The position numbers and the translations under genes are program-made. 64,000 bases of DNA from Ruminococcus sp. (GTDB taxonomy: Bacteria > Bacillota > Clostridia > Oscillospirales > Ruminococcaceae): assembly GCA_029062165.1 (NCBI GenBank), contig JAIDQQ010000006.1:1-64000 (forward strand). The letters are read 5' to 3'. The notes under the pieces are model-generated. The model worked only from the letters and a program-made list of their open reading frames with translations, did not search any database and was not told where the DNA came from. Shown here piece after piece: positions 8,071 through 16,566 of the stretch (within the stretch, counting starts at the first letter, position 1; every line of letters starts with the position of its first letter).

Positions 8071-9459
8071 ATGGAAGAAACAAAGAAAAATTCCGTCAAC
8101 CCGCTTGCGACAGAACCTGTTGCAAGGCTTATGGTTAAGTTTTCCGTACCGAGTATATTAGGTATGCTTGTATCTTCGCTGTACAATATCGTTGACCAGC
8201 TTTTTATAGGTCATGCGGTGGGAATAGACGGAAATTCCGCTACTAATGTAGCGTTTCCGTTCACAACGGCGTGTACGGCTCTTGCGTTACTTTTCGGAAT
8301 CGGCGGAGCGTCATGTTTTAATCTGACTATGGGTAGAGGCGACAAGAAACAAGCCGGTTATTTTGCCGGAAATTCATTCACACTGCTTGCGGTAAGCGGT
8401 CTGATATTAAGTATTATAACACTTGTGTTCCTGAATCCTTTACTGAAAGTTTTCGGAGCTCCGGAAGGACAAGTCATGGAATATGCTAATGAATACGTTA
8501 AAATAACGGCGTTAGGCTTTCCGTTTCTGATATTCACGACAGGTGGCGGACATCTCATACGTGCCGACGGCAGTCCGCAGATGGCTATGACCTGTAATAT
8601 AATAGGTGCGGTAGTGAATACTGCTCTTGACGCTCTTTTTGTAATGGGTTTCCACTGGGGTATGAAAGGTGCAGCAGCAGCGACTGTTATCGGACAAGTT
8701 ATTTCCGCAATAGTGGTACTCGTATACGCTATGCATTACAAAACAGTACATCTCGGTAAAGAGGAGTTAAAAGTCAGATTCTTTACCGCAAAACGTATAG
8801 CATCTATAGGTATGGCATCATTCTTCAATCAGATAGCCATTGCAGTAGTACAGATAGTATTAAACAATTCGCTTAAACATTACGGTGCATTATCTGTATA
8901 CGGAGACTCCGAACCGATAGCGGTATGCGGTATAGTAATGAAAGTCGCAATGATTCTTTTCGGCGTTGTAATCGGACTTGCACAGGGTACGCAACCTATC
9001 GAAAGTTTCAATTACGGTGCGAAGAATTACGACCGTGTCAGACAGGCTTACAAACTGGCGGTAACTACCGGAGCTACTGTATCGATAGTATCGTTTATAT
9101 TATTCTTCATATTTCCGAGACAGATTCTTTCGCTTTTCGGAGACGGTACGGCTACATATTACGAACTGGGTGAAAAATTCTTCCGGATATATCTGTTCTT
9201 TACATGGCTGAACTGTCTGCAACCTATTACGGCGACGTTCTTCACATCTATCGGCAAGCCAATAAAAGGTATGTTCCTATCGCTTACGAGACAGATTATA
9301 TTTTTCGTACCGCTTTTACTTATACTGCCGAGGTATTTTCGGATTAACGGTATAATATATTCCGCACCTGTAGCAGACTTCATGGCAGCATTTGTAACAA
9401 TCATAATGGCAACCGTCGAATTTAAGAACATCAGAAAACTGGAGCAGAAAAATAAATAA
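8071..9459 (+). CDS. MATE-family multidrug/sodium antiporter
   Basis: A 462-residue polytopic membrane protein of the multidrug and toxin extrusion family (DinF/NorM-like superfamily). It shows the family's two-fold repeated layout of about 12 hydrophobic segments, the N-terminal FSVPSILGMLVSSLYNIVDQLFIG helix pattern and GxxAxN-type turns. Such proteins expel cationic drugs or metabolites using sodium or proton gradients; the substrate cannot be read from sequence. It has its own promoter, and a small unknown gene starts 2 bp after its stop. A second MATE gene at 51775 is clearly different in sequence, so this is not a recent duplication. Confidence 0.88.
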   Translation: MEETKKNSVNPLATEPVARLMVKFSVPSILGMLVSSLYNIVDQLFIGHAVGIDGNSATNVAFPFTTACTALALLFGIGGASCFNLTMGRGDKKQAGYFAGNSFTLLAVSGLILSIITLVFLNPLLKVFGAPEGQVMEYANEYVKITALGFPFLIFTTGGGHLIRADGSPQMAMTCNIIGAVVNTALDALFVMGFHWGMKGAAAATVIGQVISAIVVLVYAMHYKTVHLGKEELKVRFFTAKRIASIGMASFFNQIAIAVVQIVLNNSLKHYGALSVYGDSEPIAVCGIVMKVAMILFGVVIGLAQGTQPIESFNYGAKNYDRVRQAYKLAVTTGATVSIVSFILFFIFPRQILSLFGDGTATYYELGEKFFRIYLFFTWLNCLQPITATFFTSIGKPIKGMFLSLTRQIIFFVPLLLILPRYFRINGIIYSAPVADFMAAFVTIIMATVEFKNIRKLEQKNK

Positions 9460-9461
9460 TT

Positions 9462-9992
9462 ATGTATTCTATAGATGATATTATTAATAATAATTCGTTC
9501 TGGATTTATTTTTTGAGTGTGAATTTCCCGAATGCCTATGACGAAATAACAGATACAGATATTTCCGGATTACTGGACGAATACGACTATGATAGCAAAT
9601 GGATTGATGAGTTTACACAGTATTCAGAAGAAATATTCTACGAAAACGACGGATATGTTGATAATCCGAATACAATTGACCTGAATCTTAATGGGCATGA
9701 TTTCAGGATTGAATTTCACCCCGGAGATACTGTTTATTTCCTTGACGGTCAGGAAATCGGCTGTACAGGCGGACATTTTATACTGCAAAAAATTGATTTC
9801 CGGTTTTTTTCAGAAATTACATACGGAATTGAAGATATCAGAATATTTTTACTTGTTATGCCTATGGTTTCTTTGAAAAATACGGATATTCCACGTGCAA
9901 GGAATATTATAAAATCCGCTCTTGAAACGCTTGACCTACATAAAGAACACATAATTAAAATAACTGATATGATTATTGACAGTCTGTTATAA
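9462..9992 (+). CDS. Hypothetical acidic protein
   Basis: A 176-residue acidic, soluble protein rich in Asp, Glu, Asn, Tyr and Phe, with no signal peptide. It starts 2 bp after the MATE stop without a good ribosome site of its own, implying coupled translation. The composition and length, and a similarly built small protein convergent with it at 10027, resemble the immunity-like proteins (SUKH and related groups) that travel with polymorphic toxins, but no toxin gene is present and I do not recognise a family. Treat it as unknown. Confidence 0.55.
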   Translation: MYSIDDIINNNSFWIYFLSVNFPNAYDEITDTDISGLLDEYDYDSKWIDEFTQYSEEIFYENDGYVDNPNTIDLNLNGHDFRIEFHPGDTVYFLDGQEIGCTGGHFILQKIDFRFFSEITYGIEDIRIFLLVMPMVSLKNTDIPRARNIIKSALETLDLHKEHIIKITDMIIDSLL

Positions 9993-9998
9993 AAAAAT

Positions 9999-10026
9999 AA
10001 AGATTTCCCATATGGGAAATCTTTTT
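9999..10026. terminator. Bidirectional terminator
   Basis: A perfect 26-nt palindrome (AAAGATTTCCCAT / ATGGGAAATCTTT) followed by a T-run, between two convergent small genes. Confidence 0.85.
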
Positions 10027-10452
10027 TTAATAAAATCTGCTGTTTTCAGGAAGATTATCAGGTTCTATCCATTGAATTTTCTGAGATGGTTTGCCTTTTT
10101 CCAAAAATGTTCTTATTGCTTCCCATGCTGAAACAGGTGGTATAAATAAACCTGAAGAAACTTCTAAACCGTCAGTACTTTCAATAATATCTTCTATTCT
10201 GTTAATATCGGATAATGATAATTTTTCTGCTTCATCTATATTACTATTACTGTAATTCAAGTAAAACCCATAATTTAAATTTACACTTACAGATAGTGTA
10301 GCTGAAAAATCATCTTCAAAGTAATGTATTTCAGCACCTTGTCCATCTGACCAATATTCTTTAAAGTTTTCTACTATATACTTATGCATTGTTTGAATAT
10401 CAATATTTTTTATTGTTTTTCCTGTAGGAGGATAAAATTCAGTATATTTCAT
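10027..10452 (-). CDS. Hypothetical small acidic protein
   Basis: A 141-residue protein when started at the ATG at 10452, which has GAAAGGA about 11 nt upstream. The frame is open further to 10488 without a better site. It contains aromatic and acidic stretches (YWSDGQGAEIHYFEDD, LNYGFYLNY) and no membrane segment. The length and character are like cytoplasmic immunity proteins, but this is only a resemblance. It is more AT-rich than the flanking housekeeping genes. No function is assigned. Confidence 0.5.
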   Translation of the reverse strand: MKYTEFYPPTGKTIKNIDIQTMHKYIVENFKEYWSDGQGAEIHYFEDDFSATLSVSVNLNYGFYLNYSNSNIDEAEKLSLSDINRIEDIIESTDGLEVSSGLFIPPVSAWEAIRTFLEKGKPSQKIQWIEPDNLPENSRFY

Positions 10453-10498
10453 AAATACTATAATCCTTTCCGTATTGTAAATTAACACGCCTTATACA

Positions 10499-10528
10499 AA
10501 AAAATCCCCCTCAGAGCAATCCGAGGGG
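10499..10528 (-). terminator. Terminator of the tRNA-Gln transcript
   Basis: On the minus strand CCCCTC and GAGGGG flank a 10-nt loop and are followed by a run of seven T, starting a few bases after the tRNA 3' end. Confidence 0.8.
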
Positions 10529-10535
10529 AGTTAAG

Positions 10536-10608
10536 TTGGAGTAGCTGGATTTGAACCAGCGAGATGACAGAGTCAAAGTCTGTTGCCTTACCGCTTGGCT
10601 ATACCCCA
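10536..10608 (-). tRNA. tRNA-Gln (TTG)
   Basis: On the minus strand the sequence folds as a tRNA: a 7-bp acceptor stem TGGGGTA/TACTCCA, an anticodon stem ACAGA/TCTGT with loop CTTTGAC, hence anticodon TTG reading CAA/CAG glutamine codons, and a T-arm with GGTTCAAATCC. The CCA end is not encoded; the bases after the discriminator A are CTT. It stands alone, with its own promoter at 10622-10651 and terminator at 10499-10528. Confidence 0.95.
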
Positions 10609-10621
10609 TTGTTACCGTATC

Positions 10622-10651
10622 ATTATATCACATAATTTTATAAAAAGTCAA
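10622..10651 (-). promoter_or_regulatory. Promoter for tRNA-Gln
   Basis: On the minus strand TTGACT (10646-10651) and TATAAT (10622-10627), 18-bp spacer, with the -10 about 13 bp from the mature 5' end. Confidence 0.75.
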
Positions 10652-10684
10652 TAGCAAACAATATATTTTTTTATTTTAACAAAT

Positions 10685-10733
10685 AATGCATAATCCAAAT
10701 CATGAATTATGCATTATAAATTATGAATTAATA
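10685..10733. repeat. AT-rich intergenic repeat with ATTATGCATTATAAATTATGAATT core
   Basis: Contains the 10-bp inverted repeat AATGCATAAT (10685-10694) / ATTATGCATT (10106 offset: 10706-10715) and runs up to the stop codon of the downstream minus-strand gene. A very similar sequence lies at 51713-51755 and a weaker relative at 44325-44375, so it is a dispersed short intergenic element. Confidence 0.55.
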
Positions 10734-11687
10734 GAAAGTAGCTACTTCTTTTTCGGGTGGTGCTGACGGTGCATAATCCGTCACGAAAAGTACAGGACCT
10801 TTTCCCTTATAGAGTTTATGTTTCTGTACTTTTATTTTAGCGGTAATCATAAGCCAGCATTTTTCCGGAATATCCGAAACATCTTCAAATTGTGTAGCAC
10901 ACCAGCAGTATTGTATATCGTCAACACAACAGGTCATAATATGACGTCCGGTAGCGAGGGTGTTTTTCGGGAATTTAGGATTTTTAGCTGTCAGAGCCTT
11001 GAAAGTTATAGTTTTGCCGTCGTATTTTTCAGGTTCTTCCATTATGTCACGATACCATAACGCAAAATCGTTATCTTGTATCACGATATGCGGAGCATCT
11101 ATGTCAAATGGTAATGGGTCTTCAATATCGTCGTATGCTACAGTGCCGTCGGTGTATTCATATGCTATTTCACAACGTCTGCTTACACCTCTTACTATCT
11201 GGTGAAACTGTTCCGGATTATAACTTCTCTCGAAACGGTTGAATACAACCAGTTCGCATATATTGAATTTATCCACAACAAGACTACGCATATTAGCGTT
11301 ATACTGTGCGAAAGTAGTAGCATCTACAAAGCACATCACCTGATAGAATGCCCAGCCATCCGGTACAGCGTCAAAAAGTTCAGTAACCTGCCACATACCG
11401 TTATATTCTATAATGACCCTTTCGGCGTCACATTCATCAACAAGACGCTGTAAATTTTCGGGGGTCATGTCTGACTTATCGTCAACGACACGGAGAAAAA
11501 TATTGTCTCTTTTGAAATTTGTTGTATCGTATTCTTCTTCACCCTCCTCGAAAACAAGTAGTAAAGTTCTTTCGCCGGTATTGAATCTCTTATCTTCAAG
11601 AGTTTCCTGAATGAATTTTGTTTTTCCCGATTCAAGAAAACCTACAAACAGATATACCGGTAACATTTCTTCTTCCTCGTAAGGCAT
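10728..11687 (-). CDS. G3E-type GTPase with a DUF1980/OB-like C-terminal domain
   Basis: A 319-residue protein. Residues about 8-180 form a CobW/YjiA-like GTPase: the P-loop is GFLESGKTKF, and VIIEYNGMW and VVFNRFE occupy the positions of the Walker B and base-recognition motifs in degenerate form. The canonical CxCC metal motif is missing. The C-terminal part (about residues 215-310; GKTITFKALTAKN, GRHIMTCCVDDIQY) resembles the OB-like DUF1980 domain of the TIGR03943 (YcgQ) proteins that pair with a permease. It follows a His-rich CobW gene by 13 bp. A joint role in metal handling is likely, but the metal is not known. Confidence 0.72.
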   Translation of the reverse strand: MPYEEEEMLPVYLFVGFLESGKTKFIQETLEDKRFNTGERTLLLVFEEGEEEYDTTNFKRDNIFLRVVDDKSDMTPENLQRLVDECDAERVIIEYNGMWQVTELFDAVPDGWAFYQVMCFVDATTFAQYNANMRSLVVDKFNICELVVFNRFERSYNPEQFHQIVRGVSRRCEIAYEYTDGTVAYDDIEDPLPFDIDAPHIVIQDNDFALWYRDIMEEPEKYDGKTITFKALTAKNPKFPKNTLATGRHIMTCCVDDIQYCWCATQFEDVSDIPEKCWLMITAKIKVQKHKLYKGKGPVLFVTDYAPSAPPEKEVATFY

Positions 11688-11700
11688 TTCTGATACCTCC

Positions 11701-12798
11701 TTATTCAGCGTGGAAAAGTTCAGCTATAGCCTTTTCGTCGATACCCGAACCGATTACACAAAGTCTGCCGATAGTTCCGGCACTGCCACGACGTATATCA
11801 GGTGTACCAGGGACGTAATCAAAGTGAATCCATTCACCGTCAGTTGACGGTACTATACCCTTTGCACGTAAAATCATACCATATGCACTGAAATCTGAAA
11901 GACTGTCAAGAGCGTTTCTTATTTCCTCTTCCGTATAAGGTCTTGCGGTTTCAATACCCCAGCTTGTGAAAACTTCGTCGGCGTGGTGGTGATGATGTTC
12001 GTGTTCATGGTCATGACAACCACAGGTACAATCTTCACCGTGTTCGTGATGATGTTCTTCTTTGTGTTCGTGTTCATGACAGTGACATTCTTCGCCGTCC
12101 TCATGATGATGATGTTCATGGTGTTCATGTTCGTTATGGTCATGGTGGTGATGATGATGTTCATGTTCCTCATGGAGCAGGTTTTTAAGTTCTTCGTCGA
12201 GAGTATTTTTCTGTGTCATAGCGTCGATAAGCTGTTTACCGGAAAGCTGTTCCCAGTCTGTAGTTACGATAGGTGCAGACGGATTACATTCACGGAGACG
12301 TTTTATACAGTCGTCAAGTTTTTCCTGTGAAACGCCTGTCGTATGACTAAGGATAAGACAGCTTGCATAAGTTATCTGATTATTGAAAAATTCTCCGAAA
12401 TTTTTCTGATACATCTTGCATTTCTTGGCATCTACAACAGTAGTGAAGCCGTCAAGTTCAACGTCGTGTACGTCGATATTCTGTACAGCCTTTATAACGT
12501 CGCTGAGTTTGCCGACACCAGAGGGTTCAATAAGAATGCGGTCAGGGTGATACTGTTCAATGACCTGCTCCAGAGCCTTGCCGAAATCTCCTACGAGACT
12601 ACAGCATATACAACCGGAGTTCATTTCAGTAATTTCAATACCGGCGTCCTGAAGAAATCCGCCGTCAATGCCAATCTGTCCGAATTCGTTTTCAATAAGG
12701 ACGAGTTTTTCACCCTTATAGCCTTCGGAAATCAGTTTCTTGATTAAGGTAGTCTTACCTGCACCGAGGAATCCCGAAAAAATGGTAATTTTCGTCAT
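11701..12798 (-). CDS. CobW/ZigA-type G3E GTPase with His-rich metal-binding insert
   Basis: A 365-residue metal-chaperone GTPase. It has the P-loop GFLGAGKTTLIKKL, the metal-binding GCICCSL (CxCC) motif near residue 65, the LIEPSGVG motif and a C-terminal CobW domain ending near FDYVPGTPDIRRG. Between the two domains (about residues 208-275) is a roughly 65-residue stretch dominated by His, Glu and Asp with several Cys. Proteins of this group insert or buffer zinc, cobalt or nickel, and the His stretch points to zinc or nickel storage. The next gene is a second G3E-like GTPase. A promoter and a dyad that could be an operator lie just upstream, so metal-responsive control is plausible. Confidence 0.88.
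   Translation of the reverse strand: MTKITIFSGFLGAGKTTLIKKLISEGYKGEKLVLIENEFGQIGIDGGFLQDAGIEITEMNSGCICCSLVGDFGKALEQVIEQYHPDRILIEPSGVGKLSDVIKAVQNIDVHDVELDGFTTVVDAKKCKMYQKNFGEFFNNQITYASCLILSHTTGVSQEKLDDCIKRLRECNPSAPIVTTDWEQLSGKQLIDAMTQKNTLDEELKNLLHEEHEHHHHHHDHNEHEHHEHHHHEDGEECHCHEHEHKEEHHHEHGEDCTCGCHDHEHEHHHHHADEVFTSWGIETARPYTEEEIRNALDSLSDFSAYGMILRAKGIVPSTDGEWIHFDYVPGTPDIRRGSAGTIGRLCVIGSGIDEKAIAELFHAE
11985..12175 (-). repeat. Low-complexity His/Glu codon tract
   Basis: Repeated CAT, CAC and GAA/GAC codons encode the metal-binding insert of the CobW-type GTPase. It is simple-sequence DNA prone to length change by slippage. Confidence 0.8.
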
Positions 12799-12833
12799 AA
12801 TAAAAACACTTCTTTTCTGTATTCTGATACTAT

Positions 12834-12848
12834 CTTATATTCCATAAG
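12834..12848. promoter_or_regulatory. Possible operator dyad
   Basis: CTTAT-ATTCC-ATAAG is a perfect 5-5-5 inverted repeat beginning about 10 bp downstream of the -10 box of the CobW operon promoter, over the expected start of transcription. A metalloregulator site is an inference from the genes it precedes. Confidence 0.35.
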
Positions 12849-12858
12849 ACGTAATTTT

Positions 12859-12887
12859 ATTATAACACCCTTTCCCGAAAAATGCAA
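12859..12887 (-). promoter_or_regulatory. Promoter for the two G3E GTPase genes
   Basis: On the minus strand TTGCAT (12882-12887) and TATAAT (12859-12864), 17-bp spacer. Confidence 0.7.
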
Positions 12888-12980
12888 TAGTTTTTTAACC
12901 TCATGCAACAAATATCACAATATTATCATAATGCTATGCATTATTGATATGAATTAAATTTTAAAACTTAAAAAAATTAC

Positions 12981-13009
12981 TGGAAATTTTTCCGGAATTA
13001 TGTTATAAT
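12981..13009 (+). promoter_or_regulatory. Promoter for the oxaloacetate decarboxylase operon
   Basis: TGGAAA (12981-12986) and TATAAT (13004-13009), 17-bp spacer, followed by AAAGGAGG before the ATG. Confidence 0.65.
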
Positions 13010-13040
13010 AAAACCGTGAATTTATAAAGGAGGAATGTAC

Positions 13041-14447
13041 ATGAAAAAAGTACAGATTACTGAAACAGTCCTGCGTGATGCAAATCAGTCACTTATGGCG
13101 ACACGTCTGCCGTATTCCGACTATGAAGACATTCTGCCGGATATGAACAGAGCAGGCTACTACTCCATTGAATGCTGGGGCGGTGCGACATTTGATTCCT
13201 GTCTCCGTTACCTCAACGAAGACCCTTGGGAACGTCTCCGGAATTTAAGGAAACGTCTTCCCGATAACCGTCTTCAGATGCTCCTGAGAGGTCAGAATCT
13301 TCTCGGCTACAAACACTATCATGATGACGTTGTGGAAAAATTCATAGAACTTTCCATAAAAAACGGTATCGACATAATACGTATTTTTGACGCTCTCAAC
13401 GACTTCCGCAATCTCGGCACGGCTCTTAACGCTACCATGAAGTACGCAACCCCTAAGACTATCGCTTCCGGTTGTATATCCTACACACAAAGTCCGGTAC
13501 ATACTGTCAAGAAGTACATACAGATGTGCAAGGAACTTCAACGCATGGGATTTCAGACAATATGTCTGAAAGATATGGCAGGTACTATGACACCTTATGA
13601 AGCTGAACATCTTATAAAAGGCATAAAAGATGCCGTAGGTGATATTCCGCTTATCCTGCATACACACTGTACAACCGGTATGGCTTATATGACACTCACA
13701 AAGGCTATAGAATCGGGCATAGACGTTATAGACTGTGCTACATCATGTTTTTCCGGCGGAACGTCACAGCCGTCTACAGAGACTATGTTCTATGCTCTGC
13801 AACAGTACGGCATTGAAACAGGTCTTGACGAAAGCATAATAAACAAGGTAAACGATTACTTCAAACCCATAAAACAAAAGTACATTGATAACGGTCAGAT
13901 AAATCCGAAAAGCCTTGCAACAGACGCACAGGCACTTGTATATAAAGTCCCTGGTGGTATGCTGTCGAATATGATAGCAAATCTTACTGATATGAAATCT
14001 ATGGACAAATTCGAGGACGCTTTGAAAGAAATTCCGGCAGTAAGAAAAGATTTAGGATACCCACCACTTGTTACACCTCTTTCACAAATGGTAGGCAATC
14101 AGGCTGTAACTAACGTACTTGTCGGCGAAAGATACAAGAATATCTCCAAAGAGGTAAAGAACTACATAAAAGGCGAATACGGTATAGCACCGGCGTCAGT
14201 AAGCGAGGAACTCATTACAAAAGTAATCGGCAAGGGTGGTAAACCTGTGGACTGTCGCACGGAAGACAAAAAGCGTACAGGTGAGGAATTTAAATCCGCA
14301 CGTGAAGCCTTAGGAGATTTGGCACGCTCTGAAGAGGATATTATGAGTTACATATGTTATCCTGACCAGACTATGAAATTTCTTAAGGAACGTAAGGCAA
14401 AAGAAGAAAATGAAGCTGTCTATACAATCGAGGCAATCGAGGACTAA
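13041..14447 (+). CDS. oadA: Oxaloacetate decarboxylase alpha chain (carboxyltransferase, no biotin domain)
   Basis: Transfers the carboxyl group of oxaloacetate to biotin. The 468-residue protein shows the HMGL-like TIM barrel with ITETVLRDANQSLMATR, the metal-binding region around LRGQNLLGYKHYHDD and the LHTHCTTGMA and CATSCFSGGTSQP segments typical of carboxyltransferases of pyruvate carboxylase and OadA. It stops after the PYC_OADA region and has no EAMKMEN biotinyl site, which is carried by the separate protein two genes downstream. The ATG at 13041 is preferred over one 6 bp earlier because AGGAGG (13028-13033) lies 7 nt from it and only 1 nt from the earlier one. First of four genes. 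Confidence 0.9.
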   Translation: MKKVQITETVLRDANQSLMATRLPYSDYEDILPDMNRAGYYSIECWGGATFDSCLRYLNEDPWERLRNLRKRLPDNRLQMLLRGQNLLGYKHYHDDVVEKFIELSIKNGIDIIRIFDALNDFRNLGTALNATMKYATPKTIASGCISYTQSPVHTVKKYIQMCKELQRMGFQTICLKDMAGTMTPYEAEHLIKGIKDAVGDIPLILHTHCTTGMAYMTLTKAIESGIDVIDCATSCFSGGTSQPSTETMFYALQQYGIETGLDESIINKVNDYFKPIKQKYIDNGQINPKSLATDAQALVYKVPGGMLSNMIANLTDMKSMDKFEDALKEIPAVRKDLGYPPLVTPLSQMVGNQAVTNVLVGERYKNISKEVKNYIKGEYGIAPASVSEELITKVIGKGGKPVDCRTEDKKRTGEEFKSAREALGDLARSEEDIMSYICYPDQTMKFLKERKAKEENEAVYTIEAIED

Positions 14448-14459
14448 GGGGGGAATTTC

Positions 14460-14801
14460 ATGAATATAGCTGACGCCGGAATTACTGCAATATTCGGTTA
14501 TGTAGTGGTATTCTCCGGACTTCTTATCCTTATGATAGTTATATCCTCAATGGGTGGATATTTCAAATCAAAGGAAAAAGCTGTCACGGAGACTGTAGAG
14601 CCGGTACAGAAAAAAACATCGCCGAATAAAATTCCTAAACTCAAGAAAGTAAACAAACCTGTCGCAAGAGGTTCAGCCGGACACGTCAAGTTATACGACG
14701 TACCCGACAAGGAAGCCGCTATGATTATGGCAATAGTTGCCGATACCATGCAGAAACCTATAAATGAACTTCATTTTATTTCAATCAGGGAGGTTAAATA
14801 A
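14460..14801 (+). CDS. oadG: Oxaloacetate decarboxylase gamma-like subunit
   Basis: A 113-residue protein with a single N-terminal membrane helix (about residues 12-33) followed by a charged region rich in Lys and Pro, the layout of OadG, which holds the carboxyltransferase to the membrane beta subunit. The C-terminal 50 residues (YDVPDKEAAMIMAIVADTM, then FISIREV) are the conserved helix seen in the short gamma/delta subunits of Firmicutes decarboxylases. The gene starts after GGGGGG-rich leader sequence 12 bp past oadA and ends 3 bp before the biotin-carrier gene. Confidence 0.8.
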   Translation: MNIADAGITAIFGYVVVFSGLLILMIVISSMGGYFKSKEKAVTETVEPVQKKTSPNKIPKLKKVNKPVARGSAGHVKLYDVPDKEAAMIMAIVADTMQKPINELHFISIREVK

Positions 14802-14804
14802 TCC

Positions 14805-15206
14805 ATGAAGTATAAAGTAACATTAAACGGCAAAACTTACGAAGTCGAAGTAGAACACGGAAAAGCCGTACTTCTCGACGAGTACGAAGCATTAGCACCT
14901 GCTCCGAAAAATTCGCCTGAACCTGCTCCGGTGGAATCAGTGCCGGTAAACGCTCCGGCAACTCCTGCACCTGCTCCGGTGAGTATCGCCGACGGTGAAA
15001 CTATTTCCGCTCCTATGCCTGGAAACATTATCCGTATCGACGTAAAAGAGGGCGATAAAGTCAAATCCGGTCAGGTACTCGTTATTCTGGAGGCTATGAA
15101 AATGGAAAATGAAATCGTAGCCACTAAAGACGGTACTATAGTACAGGTAGTCACCAGTAAGGGAGCAGTTGTTGAAACAGGTTCGCCACTGATTGTAATA
15201 TCATAA
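14805..15206 (+). CDS. Biotin carboxyl carrier protein of the decarboxylase
   Basis: A 133-residue protein. Residues 1-25 form a short beta region (VTLNGKTYEVEVEHG), residues about 28-62 are a Pro/Ala/Glu swinging linker, and residues 65-133 are a biotinyl domain with EAMKMEN, whose central Lys is the biotin attachment site. It shuttles CO2 from the OadA active site to the membrane pump. Three copies of the over-represented octamer (as CCTGCTCC) lie in this small gene, two of them in the codons of the Pro/Ala linker. Confidence 0.92.
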   Translation: MKYKVTLNGKTYEVEVEHGKAVLLDEYEALAPAPKNSPEPAPVESVPVNAPATPAPAPVSIADGETISAPMPGNIIRIDVKEGDKVKSGQVLVILEAMKMENEIVATKDGTIVQVVTSKGAVVETGSPLIVIS

Positions 15207-15218
15207 GGGGGTGTTTTA

Positions 15219-16445
15219 ATGGATATTCTCGAAACACTCAAAACTCTAATAGCCGATTCCGGTTTTGCGGGATTTTTCGTGGAAGAGGGTTATAAAAACC
15301 TCATAATGATATTGATTTCATTTCTGTTGCTGTACTTAGGTATAGTAAAGAAATTTGAACCGCTTCTGCTTGTCGGGATAGCATTCGGGTGTCTGCTTGT
15401 AAACGTATCTAATTTCTTTTCCGGCGGAGTGAGTTCACCGGACGCATTGTATCACCCTGAACTATGGGACGCTTTCCTTGACCACAACAGCGAATTTTAT
15501 CACAGTTACGGAAATATCATGGCAAACGGCGGACTTCTTGACATTCTGTACATAGGCGTAAAATCCGGATTATATCCGTCACTGATATTCCTCGGAGTAG
15601 GTGCAATGACCGACTTCGGACCATTACTTTCAAATCCTAAAAGTTTGTTACTCGGTGCGGCTGCACAGATGGGTGTATTCCTTGCATTTTTCGGAGCTGT
15701 ATGCCTCGGATTTACCGGTAGGGAAGCCGCATCTATAGGAATCATAGGCGGTGCGGACGGTCCTACAGCTATATTCCTTACAACACGACTTGCACCTCAT
15801 CTGCTCGGACCTATCGCAATAGCGGCGTATTCGTATATGGCGTTAATACCTATGATTCAACCACCTCTTATGAAACTTCTTACGACTGAAAAAGAACGTC
15901 AGGTTGTAATGGAACAGAACAGAACCGTTTCAAAGACTGAAAAAATAATTTTCCCGATTCTTGTTGCAGTATTTGTAATTCTGTTGTTACCGTCTACAGC
16001 ACCGCTTGTAGGTTGTCTTATGCTTGGTAATCTGTGGAAAGAATGCGGAGTTACTGAAAGACTTTCCGATACCGTACAGAATGCCTTAATGAATATAGTA
16101 ACTGTATTCCTCGGAATATCCGTCGGAGCGACTACAGTAGCGTCAAGATTTCTGTCACTCGAAACACTTAAAATAGTATGTCTTGGCTTGATTGCATTCT
16201 GTTTTTCGACAGTAGGCGGTTTACTTGTCGGAAAATTGATGTATAAACTTTCCGGTGGGAAAATCAATCCGCTTATAGGTTCAGCCGGAGTTTCTGCCGT
16301 ACCAATGGCGGCGAGAGTTTCACAGATAGAGGGTCAGAAAGCCAACCCGAAAAACTTCTTACTCATGCACGCTATGGGTCCTAACGTTGCCGGAGTTATA
16401 GGCTCTGCAATAGCTGCCGGATTCCTGCTTGCAGTATTCAAATAA
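15219..16445 (+). CDS. oadB: Sodium-pumping oxaloacetate decarboxylase beta subunit
   Basis: A 408-residue integral membrane protein that decarboxylates carboxybiotin and exports sodium ions. It has about nine or ten hydrophobic segments, the signature GIIGGADGPTAIFLT in the re-entrant loop with the conserved Asp of the sodium path, and the second conserved stretch near the end (MGPNVAGVIGSAIAAG). The order oadA-oadG-carrier-oadB, with gaps of 3 to 12 bp, makes one operon that links fermentation of oxaloacetate to a sodium gradient, which the MATE exporters in this window could use. Confidence 0.93.
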   Translation: MDILETLKTLIADSGFAGFFVEEGYKNLIMILISFLLLYLGIVKKFEPLLLVGIAFGCLLVNVSNFFSGGVSSPDALYHPELWDAFLDHNSEFYHSYGNIMANGGLLDILYIGVKSGLYPSLIFLGVGAMTDFGPLLSNPKSLLLGAAAQMGVFLAFFGAVCLGFTGREAASIGIIGGADGPTAIFLTTRLAPHLLGPIAIAAYSYMALIPMIQPPLMKLLTTEKERQVVMEQNRTVSKTEKIIFPILVAVFVILLLPSTAPLVGCLMLGNLWKECGVTERLSDTVQNALMNIVTVFLGISVGATTVASRFLSLETLKIVCLGLIAFCFSTVGGLLVGKLMYKLSGGKINPLIGSAGVSAVPMAARVSQIEGQKANPKNFLLMHAMGPNVAGVIGSAIAAGFLLAVFK

Positions 16446-16457
16446 TTTATATACCTG

Positions 16458-16489
16458 AAATCCTGTGATTTACTTCACAGGATTTTTTT
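16458..16489 (+). terminator. Terminator of the oad operon
   Basis: An 11-bp stem AAATCCTGTGA / TCACAGGATTT, a 6-nt loop, then a run of T, just after oadB. Confidence 0.85.
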
Positions 16490-16504
16490 ATTATGAGTAC
16501 AGGC

Positions 16505-16533
16505 TTGACATTTCATATATTTTGCATTATAAT
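16505..16533 (+). promoter_or_regulatory. Promoter for the peptidase trio
   Basis: TTGACA (16505-16510) and TATAAT (16528-16533), 17-bp spacer. It lies inside the longer open frame upstream of the first peptidase, which supports the later ATG at 16567 as the real start. Confidence 0.8.
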
Positions 16534-16566
16534 AGAAAGGTAGTTACAAAAAAAGAGGTGAAAAAA

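Noticed and set aside
9462-10452. Pair of small acidic proteins considered as a toxin-immunity cassette
   Set aside because: No toxin, secretion or transposition gene is adjacent, and the genes are convergent; a family assignment could not be supported.
11983-12330. Open frame on the plus strand over the His-rich tract of the CobW-type gene, Met/Val/Phe rich and membrane-like
   Set aside because: It is the reverse complement of simple His/Glu codons and has no ribosome site; a low-complexity shadow.
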